31,240 nucleotides of DNA, from positions 1 to 31,240 of the IMG/VR virus record IMGVR_UViG_3300050343_000012, one strand, 5' to 3'. Position 1 is the stretch's first letter; every line of letters starts with the position of its first letter. Below are positions 21,010 through 26,845 of the stretch, piece after piece. The DNA is from a virus. The position numbers were made by a program, and so were the translations under genes. Below the pieces are notes generated by a model. It was not told the origin of the DNA. It saw only the letters and a program-made list of their open reading frames with translations, and did not search any database.

Positions 21010-22065
21010 TGGCATACACAACAATCAATAAATCTACAGATTATTTTAATACTAAACTTTATACAGGTAATGGTTCTACAAATGCAATTAACAGGTGTTG
21101 GTTTTCAACCAGATTTGTTGGATTAAAGATAGAAGTGGTACATCATCATCATGCTTTATTTGATGCTGTTAGAGGAACAACATAAAGCTTTTATATTCAA
21201 GATACTACTGATGCAGAAAGTACACAAACTATTACTTTCAGTTTTGATAGTGATGGTTTTACTTTAGGAACACAAATAATGGAATAATCAATGGTCAAAA
21301 ATTTACGCATCATGGAACTGGAAAGCAAATGGTGCAGGTTCATCTAATACAGATGGTTCTATAAATACTCTACTGTTAGTGTTAATACAACAGCAGGATT
21401 TTTAGTATTGTAAAATATACAGGTACAGGTGCAAATGCAACAATTGGTCATGGATTAGGAGTTGCTCCTAAAATGATAATTATTAAAAATACAAGTGGCA
21501 CTGGATGATTGGACAGTTTATCATGAATGCCTTTAGGAAATACTAAAATTTAGTTTTAAATACAACTAGATGCAGCAGTACTTCTCAGCTTTGGAATAAT
21601 ACACCAACTACTTCTGTTTTTACTGTAGGAACTAATAATTCAATGTTAATAAAGTGGTGATTATGATAGCCTACTGCTTCGCAGAAAAAACTGGTTATAG
21701 CAAGTTTGGTTCTTATACTGGTAATGGAAATGCTGATGGAACATTTATTTATACAGGATTTAAACCTGCTTTTGTTATGATTAAAAGAAATGTAACTAGA
21801 TTGATCGAATTGGTATATGTTGACACAGAGAATACAAAATGATAAGCCTTTATATGCAAATTTAAAAACACAAGAAGCATATTATGCTGGTTCTACCTGC
21901 TAGAAAACTATGCATCAAATTGATAGATTTTTTAAGTAATGGTTTTAAATTAAGATGGAACTGCATGGGGTGGTTAAATGGAAAGTGGTACGGAACTACA
22001 TTTACATGGCATTTGCAGAAGCACCCCTAGTTGGAACTAACAATGTACCATGTACAGCTAGATAA
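21009..22065 (+). CDS. phage tail protein of the DUF7483-like type (frameshifted)
   Basis: Starts MAYTTINKSTDYFNTKLYTG overlapping the previous stop. Blocks read GFQPDLLWIKDRSG, LFDAVRGTTKLLYS, SWNWKANGAGSSNTDGSI, VNTTAGFSIVKYTGTGANAT, GHGLGVAPKMIIIKNTSG, FGSYTGNGNADGTFIYTGFK and the very typical ending AFAEAPLVGTNNVPCTAR. Two repeats of the 'G.G...P.....K' unit are seen. Proteins of this kind follow LamG-type tail proteins in many marine phages and are thought to be distal tail components. More than ten frame breaks disrupt it. Confidence 0.75.
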
Positions 22066-22281
22066 ATGAAATTTGTTTTAGCTTATACTATCTGTTCGGC
22101 TATCACAGGATTTTGTAACAACACATCTTTATCTCCAGTAGAATTTAATTCGTGGACCGATTGTACTAAAGCAGGTGCAATGGCTACTATTAAAGTTACC
22201 AATGAAAACTTAGAAGCATTTAACGAAAAGAAATTATATGTAAGTTATTTCTGTAACGAGATAGAGGGTGAAGATGCCTAA
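22066..22281 (+). CDS. small hypothetical protein with N-terminal hydrophobic segment
   Basis: 71 residues: MKFVLAYTICSAITGFCNNT, then SWTDCTKAGAMATIKVTNEN and ending IEGEDA. The first 20 residues could be a signal peptide or a short membrane anchor. Cysteines at residues 10, 17, 33 and 63 could form disulfides if the protein is exported. It sits between the tail and lysis genes and overlaps the next ATG by 8 bases. A spanin-like or lysis-accessory role is possible but unproven. Confidence 0.5.
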   Translation: MKFVLAYTICSAITGFCNNTSLSPVEFNSWTDCTKAGAMATIKVTNENLEAFNEKKLYVSYFCNEIEGEDA

Positions 22282-22514
22282 AAAGAAAAGTTTAAAACAA
22301 GGTATAGAGGATAACAACTCTATTCGTATTTCATATCATGAAAAGGTTTGTGCAGAAAGAATGAAAACTTTATTCAAAGCAATAGATGAAATGCGTACAG
22401 ATATAAAAGAATTATAAAAGTGATGTTAATAAAAGTAAGGGTGGCTTCAGAGTATTATTACTCATTGGTGGAGCAATAGCTTCCTTGCTAGGCTACATCA
22501 AATGGAATGGCTAA
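22274..22514 (+). CDS. small membrane protein, holin-like (one frameshift)
   Basis: Starts MPKKKSLKQGIEDNNSIRIS. An amphipathic, coiled-coil-prone part HEKVCAERMKTLFKAIDEMR then leads, after one base is removed near 22418, to LKSDVNKSKGGFRVLLLIGG and AIASLLGYIKWNG. The layout of a soluble coiled coil followed by one C-terminal membrane helix resembles XhlA-like haemolysin/holin-partner proteins. Its place in the lysis block supports this. About 79 residues. Confidence 0.55.
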
Positions 22515-22814
22515 CAGAAGAAAGAAAGCAGTTATAGGTTTAACTTCTCAGAATTAAAAGCACAACTGCGTCTTATAAAAGATCCTAACTTAATAGTGTT
22601 TGCACCAGTTGGTGGATTGGGTCCAGTAGATATAGTAACTTTAAATATGACAACAGGTGAGTATACTGCTTATGATGTTAAATCTAAAAATTATAGAAAA
22701 GTTGATAGTTATACTGCACCAGATGGGTATAAAAGAAACCTTAAAGGATCATTTATATCTAGAGGTAGAACTAAAGAACAAAAGAAACTTAAAGTAAAGA
22801 TAATATACGAATGA
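22507..22814 (+). CDS. small PD-(D/E)XK-like nuclease candidate (one frameshift)
   Basis: Starts MANRRKKAVIG, overlapping the previous gene by 8 bases. One break near 22545 restores FNFSELKAQLRLIKDPNLIV. Then FAPVGGLGPVDIVTLNMTTG and EYTAYDVKSKNYRK. The 'G.GP.DIV.LN..TGE..AYDVKSK' pattern has an acidic residue, then D-x-K after a beta hairpin, as in small VRR-Nuc/Hjc-type endonucleases. The total is about 102 residues, which is small for the fold. The call is by motif only. Its stop overlaps the endolysin ATG (ATGA). Confidence 0.5.
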
Positions 22815-23284
22815 AACTCTCTCCTAACTTCACCTTGCAAGAACTAACAAAGTCAGACACAGCAGTAAGATTAGGTATAGCTAACGAACCTAACTCAGAT
22901 CAGATTGCTAAACTACAAAACCTTTGCGAGACTTTGCTGCAACCAGTTAGAGATAAGTTTGGTCCAGTAATTGTTACCTCTGGATACAGATCTCAAGATC
23001 TTTGTGTTAAGATAGGCAGCTCAATTAATAGTCAACATTGCAAAGCTGAAGCCGTAGATTTCGAAGTGCCAGGCACAGATAATGCTGATCTTGCATACTG
23101 GATAAAAGATAATATAGAAGGATGGGATCAATTAATCCTTGAGTTTTATACTATTGGAGAGCCATCAAGTGGTTGGGTTCATTGTAGCATAGCAGATAAA
23201 CCTAGAAAACAATTCTTGAGAGCTTTCAAAGAAGATGGTAAGACAAAGTACAAACCAATATTAGGAGATATAAGATGTGGTTAA
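22811..23284 (+). CDS. endolysin, M15-family D-Ala-D-Ala carboxypeptidase
   Basis: 157 residues, intact. Cell-wall peptidase of the Peptidase_M15_3 type that cuts peptidoglycan cross-links at the end of infection. The zinc site is visible: H76 in SQHCKAEAVDFE, D83, and H124 in GWVHCS, with the usual VTSGYRS (Y59, R60) ahead. The N-terminal NFTLQELTKSDTAVRLGI is the typical first helix. It has no signal peptide, so it needs a holin. It overlaps the following holin gene by 10 bases. Confidence 0.92.
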   Translation: MKLSPNFTLQELTKSDTAVRLGIANEPNSDQIAKLQNLCETLLQPVRDKFGPVIVTSGYRSQDLCVKIGSSINSQHCKAEAVDFEVPGTDNADLAYWIKDNIEGWDQLILEFYTIGEPSSGWVHCSIADKPRKQFLRAFKEDGKTKYKPILGDIRCG

Positions 23285-23652
23285 GTGCTATTAAACTTGC
23301 AGTACAAGCAGGTAGTCATATTTATAAAAACAAACAGAAAACTAAAATGCTTATGGCAGACGCACAAATGAACCATGCTCAAAAGATGGCTAATGGTGAA
23401 GCAGAATACCAAGGTAAGTTATTACAGAGTAGAGATTCGGATTGGAAAGACGAGTTCATTTTATTATTATTAAGTGTGCCAATTGTAATGTTAGGATTTG
23501 CAGTTTGGTCAGATGATCCTGCTCACATGGAGAAGATGAAATTATTCTTTGAATATTTTTCACAACTTCCATTTTGGTATCAGACTATTTTCGTGGGAGT
23601 AATAGCTTCTGTGTATGGTTTGAAAGCAACAGATTTAATTAAGAGGAAGTAA
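23275..23652 (+). CDS. holin of the 3TM/GTA type
   Basis: 125 residues. An amphipathic N-terminal half (MWLSAIKLAVQAGSHIYKNK) precedes DWKDEFILLLLSVPIVMLGF with a membrane helix and a second one, WYQTIFVGVIASVYGLKA, with a short loop FFEYFSQLPF between. The 'W.DE..LL.LS.P......' motif matches the GTA_holin_3TM family. It would open the inner membrane so that the M15 endolysin can reach the wall. The overlap with the endolysin gene supports co-translation. Confidence 0.75.
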   Translation: MWLSAIKLAVQAGSHIYKNKQKTKMLMADAQMNHAQKMANGEAEYQGKLLQSRDSDWKDEFILLLLSVPIVMLGFAVWSDDPAHMEKMKLFFEYFSQLPFWYQTIFVGVIASVYGLKATDLIKRK

Positions 23653-23768
23653 TGAGTAATCAAGCACCGACAATGTTCGTATCACAGTATAGTAAAAAGA
23701 AACCTACACTTCTTTCGCAGCAAACAGGTAAGAAGAAAAAGAAAAAGAAATATAAGAAGAAGAAATGA
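23652..23768 (+). CDS. tiny Lys-rich protein
   Basis: 38 residues: MSNQAPTMFVSQYSKKKPTL, a short linker, and a Lys run (KKKKKKKYKKKK). The ATG overlaps the holin stop (TAATG) and its TGA overlaps the cupin ATG (ATGA), so it is held by translational coupling at both ends. Extreme positive charge suggests nucleic acid binding or packaging with DNA, but this is inference. No family is recognised. Confidence 0.6.
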   Translation: MSNQAPTMFVSQYSKKKPTLLSQQTGKKKKKKKYKKKK

Positions 23769-24259
23769 TTGATCCAAAGGAAGATGATCTATCCTACTTT
23801 GCTGATTGGTACTTGAACTCTGGGGATATAAAAAGATTATACACACCATTCAAAGATCCTTTATTATTTATAGAAGGAGTTAGTGGTGTTGTTCTTTATA
23901 GAAGAGATAACTTTCAAGTAGAGTTATTTATCTGTCAACCTAATACAGTTATACCAGAACATACTCATCCAGATGTAGATAGTTATGAATGTTTTTTATA
24001 TGGCATGAAGTTTACTCATGGTGGAGAGACAGTAATTACTGATGAACAAGCACAAGAAGAAACAGAGGGTATGCCAGCTTATGCTTATCAAACTATAAGA
24101 GTTAGACCAAACGATCCTCATGGTGGAACTGCATCTAAAAATGGTGGTGCTTTTATATCTATACAAAAATGGTTAAATGGTGTAGAGCCTACTCATGTAA
24201 GTTCTAACTGGGATGGTGACACAATGGGTAACAACCATAAAGAACAAACAGGATTATAA
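23765..24259 (+). CDS. cupin-fold metal-binding protein
   Basis: 164 residues, intact. A single beta-barrel cupin: FQVELFICQPNTVIPEHTHP carries the H66-x-H68 pair, followed by DSYECFLYGMKF with E75 and, 44 residues later, NDPHGGTA with H119. These four residues form the usual metal site. Substrate is not predictable; cupins serve as oxygenases, isomerases or binding proteins. It lies among structural and lysis genes, so a virion or lysis accessory role is also possible. Confidence 0.75.
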   Translation: MIDPKEDDLSYFADWYLNSGDIKRLYTPFKDPLLFIEGVSGVVLYRRDNFQVELFICQPNTVIPEHTHPDVDSYECFLYGMKFTHGGETVITDEQAQEETEGMPAYAYQTIRVRPNDPHGGTASKNGGAFISIQKWLNGVEPTHVSSNWDGDTMGNNHKEQTGL

Positions 24260-24261
24260 TT

Positions 24262-24396
24262 ATGGCTAAACAAAAGTTCACACATTTTATACCTAGAGAG
24301 AAACCTAAGAAGAGAAGAGGGGTTCATACAAAATCTCAAAACAAAAGTGCTAAGAGACAAAAGAAGCAGACAAGATACAAGGGTCAAGGAAGATGA
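24262..24396 (+). CDS. tiny basic protein
   Basis: 44 residues: MAKQKFTHFIPREKPKKRRG, then VHTKSQNKSAKRQKKQTRY and KGQGR. About 40 percent Lys/Arg. Similar 'P...KPKKRRGVHTKS.NKS' proteins are seen in many marine podoviruses, with no known function. It starts 2 bases after the cupin stop and overlaps the next ATG (ATGA). Confidence 0.6.
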   Translation: MAKQKFTHFIPREKPKKRRGVHTKSQNKSAKRQKKQTRYKGQGR

Positions 24397-24494
24397 TTGA
24401 TAAATTTATTTATAAATTTTTTGGTTTGCTTGATGACTTTACTCAACACTTAGATAGAATATTTTTTCCAAAATCTAAAAAGAAAAAGAAATGA
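24393..24494 (+). CDS. tiny amphipathic protein with Lys tail
   Basis: 33 residues: MIDKFIYKFFGLLDDFTQHL, then DRIFFPKSKKKKK. The N-terminus is an amphipathic helix and the tail is all Lys. The start and stop both overlap neighbours as ATGA. Membrane-surface binding or nucleic acid binding would fit the composition. No family is recognised. Confidence 0.55.
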   Translation: MIDKFIYKFFGLLDDFTQHLDRIFFPKSKKKKK

Positions 24495-24679
24495 AACGAC
24501 AACACAACACAGCTATGATTGCTTTACTTGGTACAATTCTTTTAGGTTTATCTACTTATGTATTAATAACTATAGTTGAACTACAAATTCATATTGGTAT
24601 GTTATCAGAAGAGATTATGAATGTTGATAAACAGATAGGAAGAATATATAATTTTATAGATAGTATTAGAGATAAATAA
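24491..24679 (+). CDS. small single-pass membrane protein
   Basis: 62 residues. One N-terminal membrane helix (AMIALLGTILLGLSTYVLIT) after a short basic head, followed by a coiled-coil-like periplasmic part (LQIHIGMLSEEIMNVDKQIG) ending DSIRDK. This type-II layout fits an inner-membrane spanin-like or lysis-accessory protein, though no paired outer-membrane spanin is evident. The assignment is topological only. Confidence 0.5.
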   Translation: MKRQHNTAMIALLGTILLGLSTYVLITIVELQIHIGMLSEEIMNVDKQIGRIYNFIDSIRDK

Positions 24680-24681
24680 TT

Positions 24682-24963
24682 ATGGCTATAAGAAAGACTA
24701 CTAAAGGTAAGAACGCAAACTACAGACCAACAAAGTCTGGAGCTGGTATGACGGCTAAAGGTGTAAGAGCATATCGAAGAGCCAATCCGGGTAGTAAATT
24801 AAAGACGGCAGTAACAGGTAAAGTTAAAGCAGGATCAAAGGCAGCTAAAAGAAGAAAGTCATATTGTGCAAGATCTCTTGGTCAACTTAAAAGATCTTCT
24901 GCTAAAACAAGGAACGATCCTAACTCTAGAATAAGACAAGCTAGAAGAAGATGGAAGTGTTAA
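24682..24963 (+). CDS. DUF6321-like basic protein
   Basis: 93 residues, intact. GAGMTAKGVRAYRRANPGSK, LKTAVTGKVKAGSKAAKRRK, SYCARSLGQLKRSSAK and the ending RIRQARRRWKC match a conserved phage family (DUF6321 type) without known function. Over a third of residues are Lys/Arg. Two Cys residues (in SYCAR and the final C) are conserved features of the family. A DNA-binding or packaged role is plausible by charge. Confidence 0.75.
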   Translation: MAIRKTTKGKNANYRPTKSGAGMTAKGVRAYRRANPGSKLKTAVTGKVKAGSKAAKRRKSYCARSLGQLKRSSAKTRNDPNSRIRQARRRWKC

Positions 24964-24964
24964 T

Positions 24965-25201
24965 ATGCAAAAAAAAGGATGGAAGAAACCAAAGGTTCAA
25001 TCATTAGTTTGTGGTCATTGCAAAGAGTGTGACAAACAATTAATGAGTGATGAAGGTGGTTGGATAGTAACTGCTAAAAAAGAATATTTTTGTCATGATG
25101 GCAAAGATGGTAGTTGCTTTGACAACTATTGTGAGTTAAAATTAAAACAACAACAGGAGAATACTAATGAAAAAAGGTTATCACAAAACAGCTACTGGTA
25201 A
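24965..25201 (+). CDS. small zinc-ribbon-like protein
   Basis: 78 residues. It shows VCGHCKECDKQL (C-x2-C-x2-C) and later YFCHDGKDGSCFDNYC, a set of six or seven Cys plus His that could form a treble-clef or zinc ribbon. MQKKGWKKPK leads. The last 12 codons overlap the next ATG in another frame. Function unknown. Confidence 0.55.
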   Translation: MQKKGWKKPKVQSLVCGHCKECDKQLMSDEGGWIVTAKKEYFCHDGKDGSCFDNYCELKLKQQQENTNEKRLSQNSYW

Positions 25202-25328
25202 GATCGCAAAGAAGGGTCTTTACTATAACATCAATAAGAAAAAAAAAGCTGGTACTTCAAATTCTAAAAAGAAGTCTACAATCTCTGCGAAGGCTTACAA
25301 GAATATGAAGTCTGGATTTAAAAAGTAG
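25167..25328 (+). CDS. small Lys-rich protein
   Basis: 53 residues: MKKGYHKTATGKIAKKGLYY, then NINKKKKAGTSNSKKKSTIS and AKAYKNMKSGFKK. GGAG lies just upstream of its ATG. It begins inside the end of the zinc-ribbon gene and runs into the tail of the convergent DnaA-like gene by 11 bases. It is the last gene of the long plus-strand block. No family is recognised. Confidence 0.6.
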   Translation: MKKGYHKTATGKIAKKGLYYNINKKKKAGTSNSKKKSTISAKAYKNMKSGFKK

Positions 25329-25845
25329 TTTCTTTTAATTCTTCGAACTCTTCCCAAATAGAATTTTCTACACCCCAATAATTTTTCTTATCTTGTTTGT
25401 TTCTTAATGAGTGAATGATTGTGGTATGATCTTGATTAAATAATCTAGCCATAGAAGATAAGCTAACATTGTAACCTTCATACAATAGATTATAGATTAT
25501 ACTTCTTGCTCGAACTACATCCCTTGTTCTACCTTTACTAAAGATGTCATGTTTGCTTACAGTATATTTCTCACACACTTTATCTACAAGTTTGGAAACA
25601 ACTTCTAGGTTTGCGTTCTTTGTTTTAAATGTAGTAGCAATTTTAGTTTTATTATTGCTATCCATTATTGGTTGTCTCTGCATTAGTTCTGCTGCATACA
25701 GAAATCCTTCCGAGAACCCTACCTCATATAATCTTTCTTCTTGGTTCGTAAGAAGGTAAAATGCTTTCTTAACCTTATAGATAAAGTGATTCTGATTTAA
25801 GTTTTTAATGTGTTTATTATAGTGTGTGCTTATATTTATGGTCAT
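25318..25845 (-). CDS. DnaA domain IV-like DNA-binding protein (no ATPase domain)
   Basis: 175 residues from the ATG at 25845, preceded by AGGGG at good spacing; an upstream TTG at 25878 extends the frame but has no SD. Residues about 78-152 carry the DnaA C-terminal DnaA-box-binding domain: VCEKYTVSKHDIFSKGRTRD, VVRARSIIYNLLYEGYNVSL, then MARLFNQDHTTIIHSLRNK, including the signature DHTT(I/V)IH recognition-helix segment. There is no AAA+ domain; the first 75 residues are unfamiliar. It could recruit host replication proteins to phage DNA, or titrate or block host DnaA boxes. It is the last gene of the leftward block. Confidence 0.85.
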   Translation of the reverse strand: MTINISTHYNKHIKNLNQNHFIYKVKKAFYLLTNQEERLYEVGFSEGFLYAAELMQRQPIMDSNNKTKIATTFKTKNANLEVVSKLVDKVCEKYTVSKHDIFSKGRTRDVVRARSIIYNLLYEGYNVSLSSMARLFNQDHTTIIHSLRNKQDKKNYWGVENSIWEEFEELKETTF

Positions 25846-25893
25846 AGATCCCCTACAGTTTCCTTTCTTTTTTTTCAACTATTAAGTTAATAA

Positions 25894-26061
25894 CTATTTA
25901 TTTGTCATTAACTGTTCTTTTGTCTGCTCTATTTGCCAAAGTAATTTATAAGAATCTTGTTGATACTTATTTACTTTCAGTTTCGCTTCCAGATACTTCT
26001 CGTGTTTCTTCGCTTGAAGATCCTTTAGCTTCTGCAGACGCATTCGGATTTGTTCCATCAT
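25894..26061 (-). CDS. small coiled-coil protein
   Basis: 55 residues from MMEQIRMRLQKLKDLQAKKH to TKEQLMTNK, almost entirely heptad-like. AAGGAG sits 3-4 bases before the ATG pair, a strong SD. It lies within the C-terminal part of a longer frame on the same strand. If one base in the adjacent six-T run (26067-26072) is an error, the upstream gene would end GA-TGA right at this ATG (ATGA). No family is recognised. Confidence 0.55.
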   Translation of the reverse strand: MMEQIRMRLQKLKDLQAKKHEKYLEAKLKVNKYQQDSYKLLWQIEQTKEQLMTNK

Positions 26062-26221
26062 GCTCCTTTTTTACTGTTGTAAAATCGTACTTTAAGTTGT
26101 CGATTTTTACTTCTACAAACTCTCCTCTATTCGAGTTGTTTGCAGCTTTCTTAACATCATCAAAGAGTTCAATCATTTGAAAATGACACTCCCCATTGAT
26201 AATTCTTTTAAATTTTGTCAT
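25967..26221 (-). CDS. small hypothetical protein; C-terminal part doubtful
   Basis: 84 residues as read: MTKFKRIINGECHFQMIELF, then RGEFVEVKIDNLKYDFTTVK and an acidic, Ser-rich tail ending GSETESK. The first 50 residues look like a real small beta/alpha protein. The odd tail is the shadow of the coiled-coil ORF in another frame and may be a product of an indel in the homopolymer near 26070. It starts 2 bases after the DUF3310 stop. Confidence 0.5.
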   Translation of the reverse strand: MTKFKRIINGECHFQMIELFDDVKKAANNSNRGEFVEVKIDNLKYDFTTVKKEHDGTNPNASAEAKGSSSEETREVSGSETESK

Positions 26222-26223
26222 AC

Positions 26224-26433
26224 TTATTTACTTTTTTCAACTTCTTTTTTGATTAGAAAATCTATATACTGTCTTGCTTTTTTAAGATCTTCAATACCAT
26301 TCTTTCTTTTATATCTAGAAATATATTTAATTACATTACCCTCACAAAAATTAAAATTGTTTTCAATAATAAAATCTATTGGTTCAATCTTGTTTGCTAT
26401 GTAGTGTGCTGGTTCTTTTATATTGTCTGCCAT
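26224..26433 (-). CDS. DUF3310 / T7 gp1.7-like protein
   Basis: 69 residues: EPAHYIANKIEPIDFIIENN, then FNFCEGNVIKYISRYKRKNG and IEDLKKARQYIDFLIKKE. This is the DUF3310 signature ('HY......EPIDFI..N.L.F.EGN.IKYI.RYK.KNG..DL.KA..Y...L'), related to T7 gp1.7, a nucleotide kinase. The protein is short and represents only this helical core, so kinase activity cannot be assumed. Its RBS AAGGA lies in an A-tract next to a strong hairpin. Confidence 0.85.
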   Translation of the reverse strand: MADNIKEPAHYIANKIEPIDFIIENNFNFCEGNVIKYISRYKRKNGIEDLKKARQYIDFLIKKEVEKSK

Positions 26434-26440
26434 ATTAAAT

Positions 26441-26496
26441 CCTTTTTTTTAGCAAGGTGGGGAAAACGATAGAAAGGGAAAAAACCCCACCCTGCT
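26441..26496 (-). promoter_or_regulatory. strong hairpin with possible pseudoknot over the DUF3310 RBS
   Basis: On the leftward mRNA, AGCAGGGTGGGG and CCCCACCTTGCT (arms at 26485-26496 and 26451-26462) pair at 11 of 12 positions around a 22-nt loop. The loop begins with six U (26479-26484) and the 3' arm is followed directly by eight A then GGA (26443-26450 and onward), the RBS of the next gene. The six U can pair with the A-tract as an H-type pseudoknot, hiding the RBS. No T-tract follows the stem on either strand, so it is not a standard terminator. Confidence 0.5.
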
Positions 26497-26515
26497 TGAT
26501 ACCCTTTAGCCTAAG

Positions 26516-26821
26516 TTAAAAGGTATATTCGTTATTACCACCATCATCTGCTTTTGCAAAGCTATTATTACTAGACTTACCTGCTCCACTTGGTGTTAAA
26601 ATTATAGTCAACTCTCCTGCTTTTACTTTGCCGTCTTGATCTTTAGACGGAAAGGCAGCTTGGTTGTACCATTTACCATTAATGTTTACTCCAATAGTCC
26701 AGTTCTTATCTGGATGTTTCATATTTTTTGGACCAACATATATAGGAAGTTTATCTTCTGGTGACTTCCAATCTGGGTTCTTGGTTAGGTTAATGTATAT
26801 CTTGTCGGATTTATTATCCAT
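26516..26821 (-). CDS. hypothetical protein, possible ssDNA-binding-like
   Basis: 101 residues with AAGGAG SD. It contains DWKSPEDKLPIYVGPKNMKH, NWTIGVNINGKWYNQAAFPS and a disordered tail ending NSFAKADDGGNNEYTF. The beta-rich core and acidic Gly/Asn tail, and its place just downstream of ERF and exonuclease, are compatible with a small single-strand-binding protein, but the sequence shows no clear OB-fold motif. The role is a guess from context. Confidence 0.5.
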   Translation of the reverse strand: MDNKSDKIYINLTKNPDWKSPEDKLPIYVGPKNMKHPDKNWTIGVNINGKWYNQAAFPSKDQDGKVKAGELTIILTPSGAGKSSNNSFAKADDGGNNEYTF

Positions 26822-26845
26822 GTTTACTCCTTGGTTATATCAATC

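Noticed and set aside
25300-25345. Bidirectional terminator between convergent genes
   Set aside because: Only a weak AAAAG/CTTTT pairing in A/T-rich sequence that is fully coding on both strands; no GC stem.
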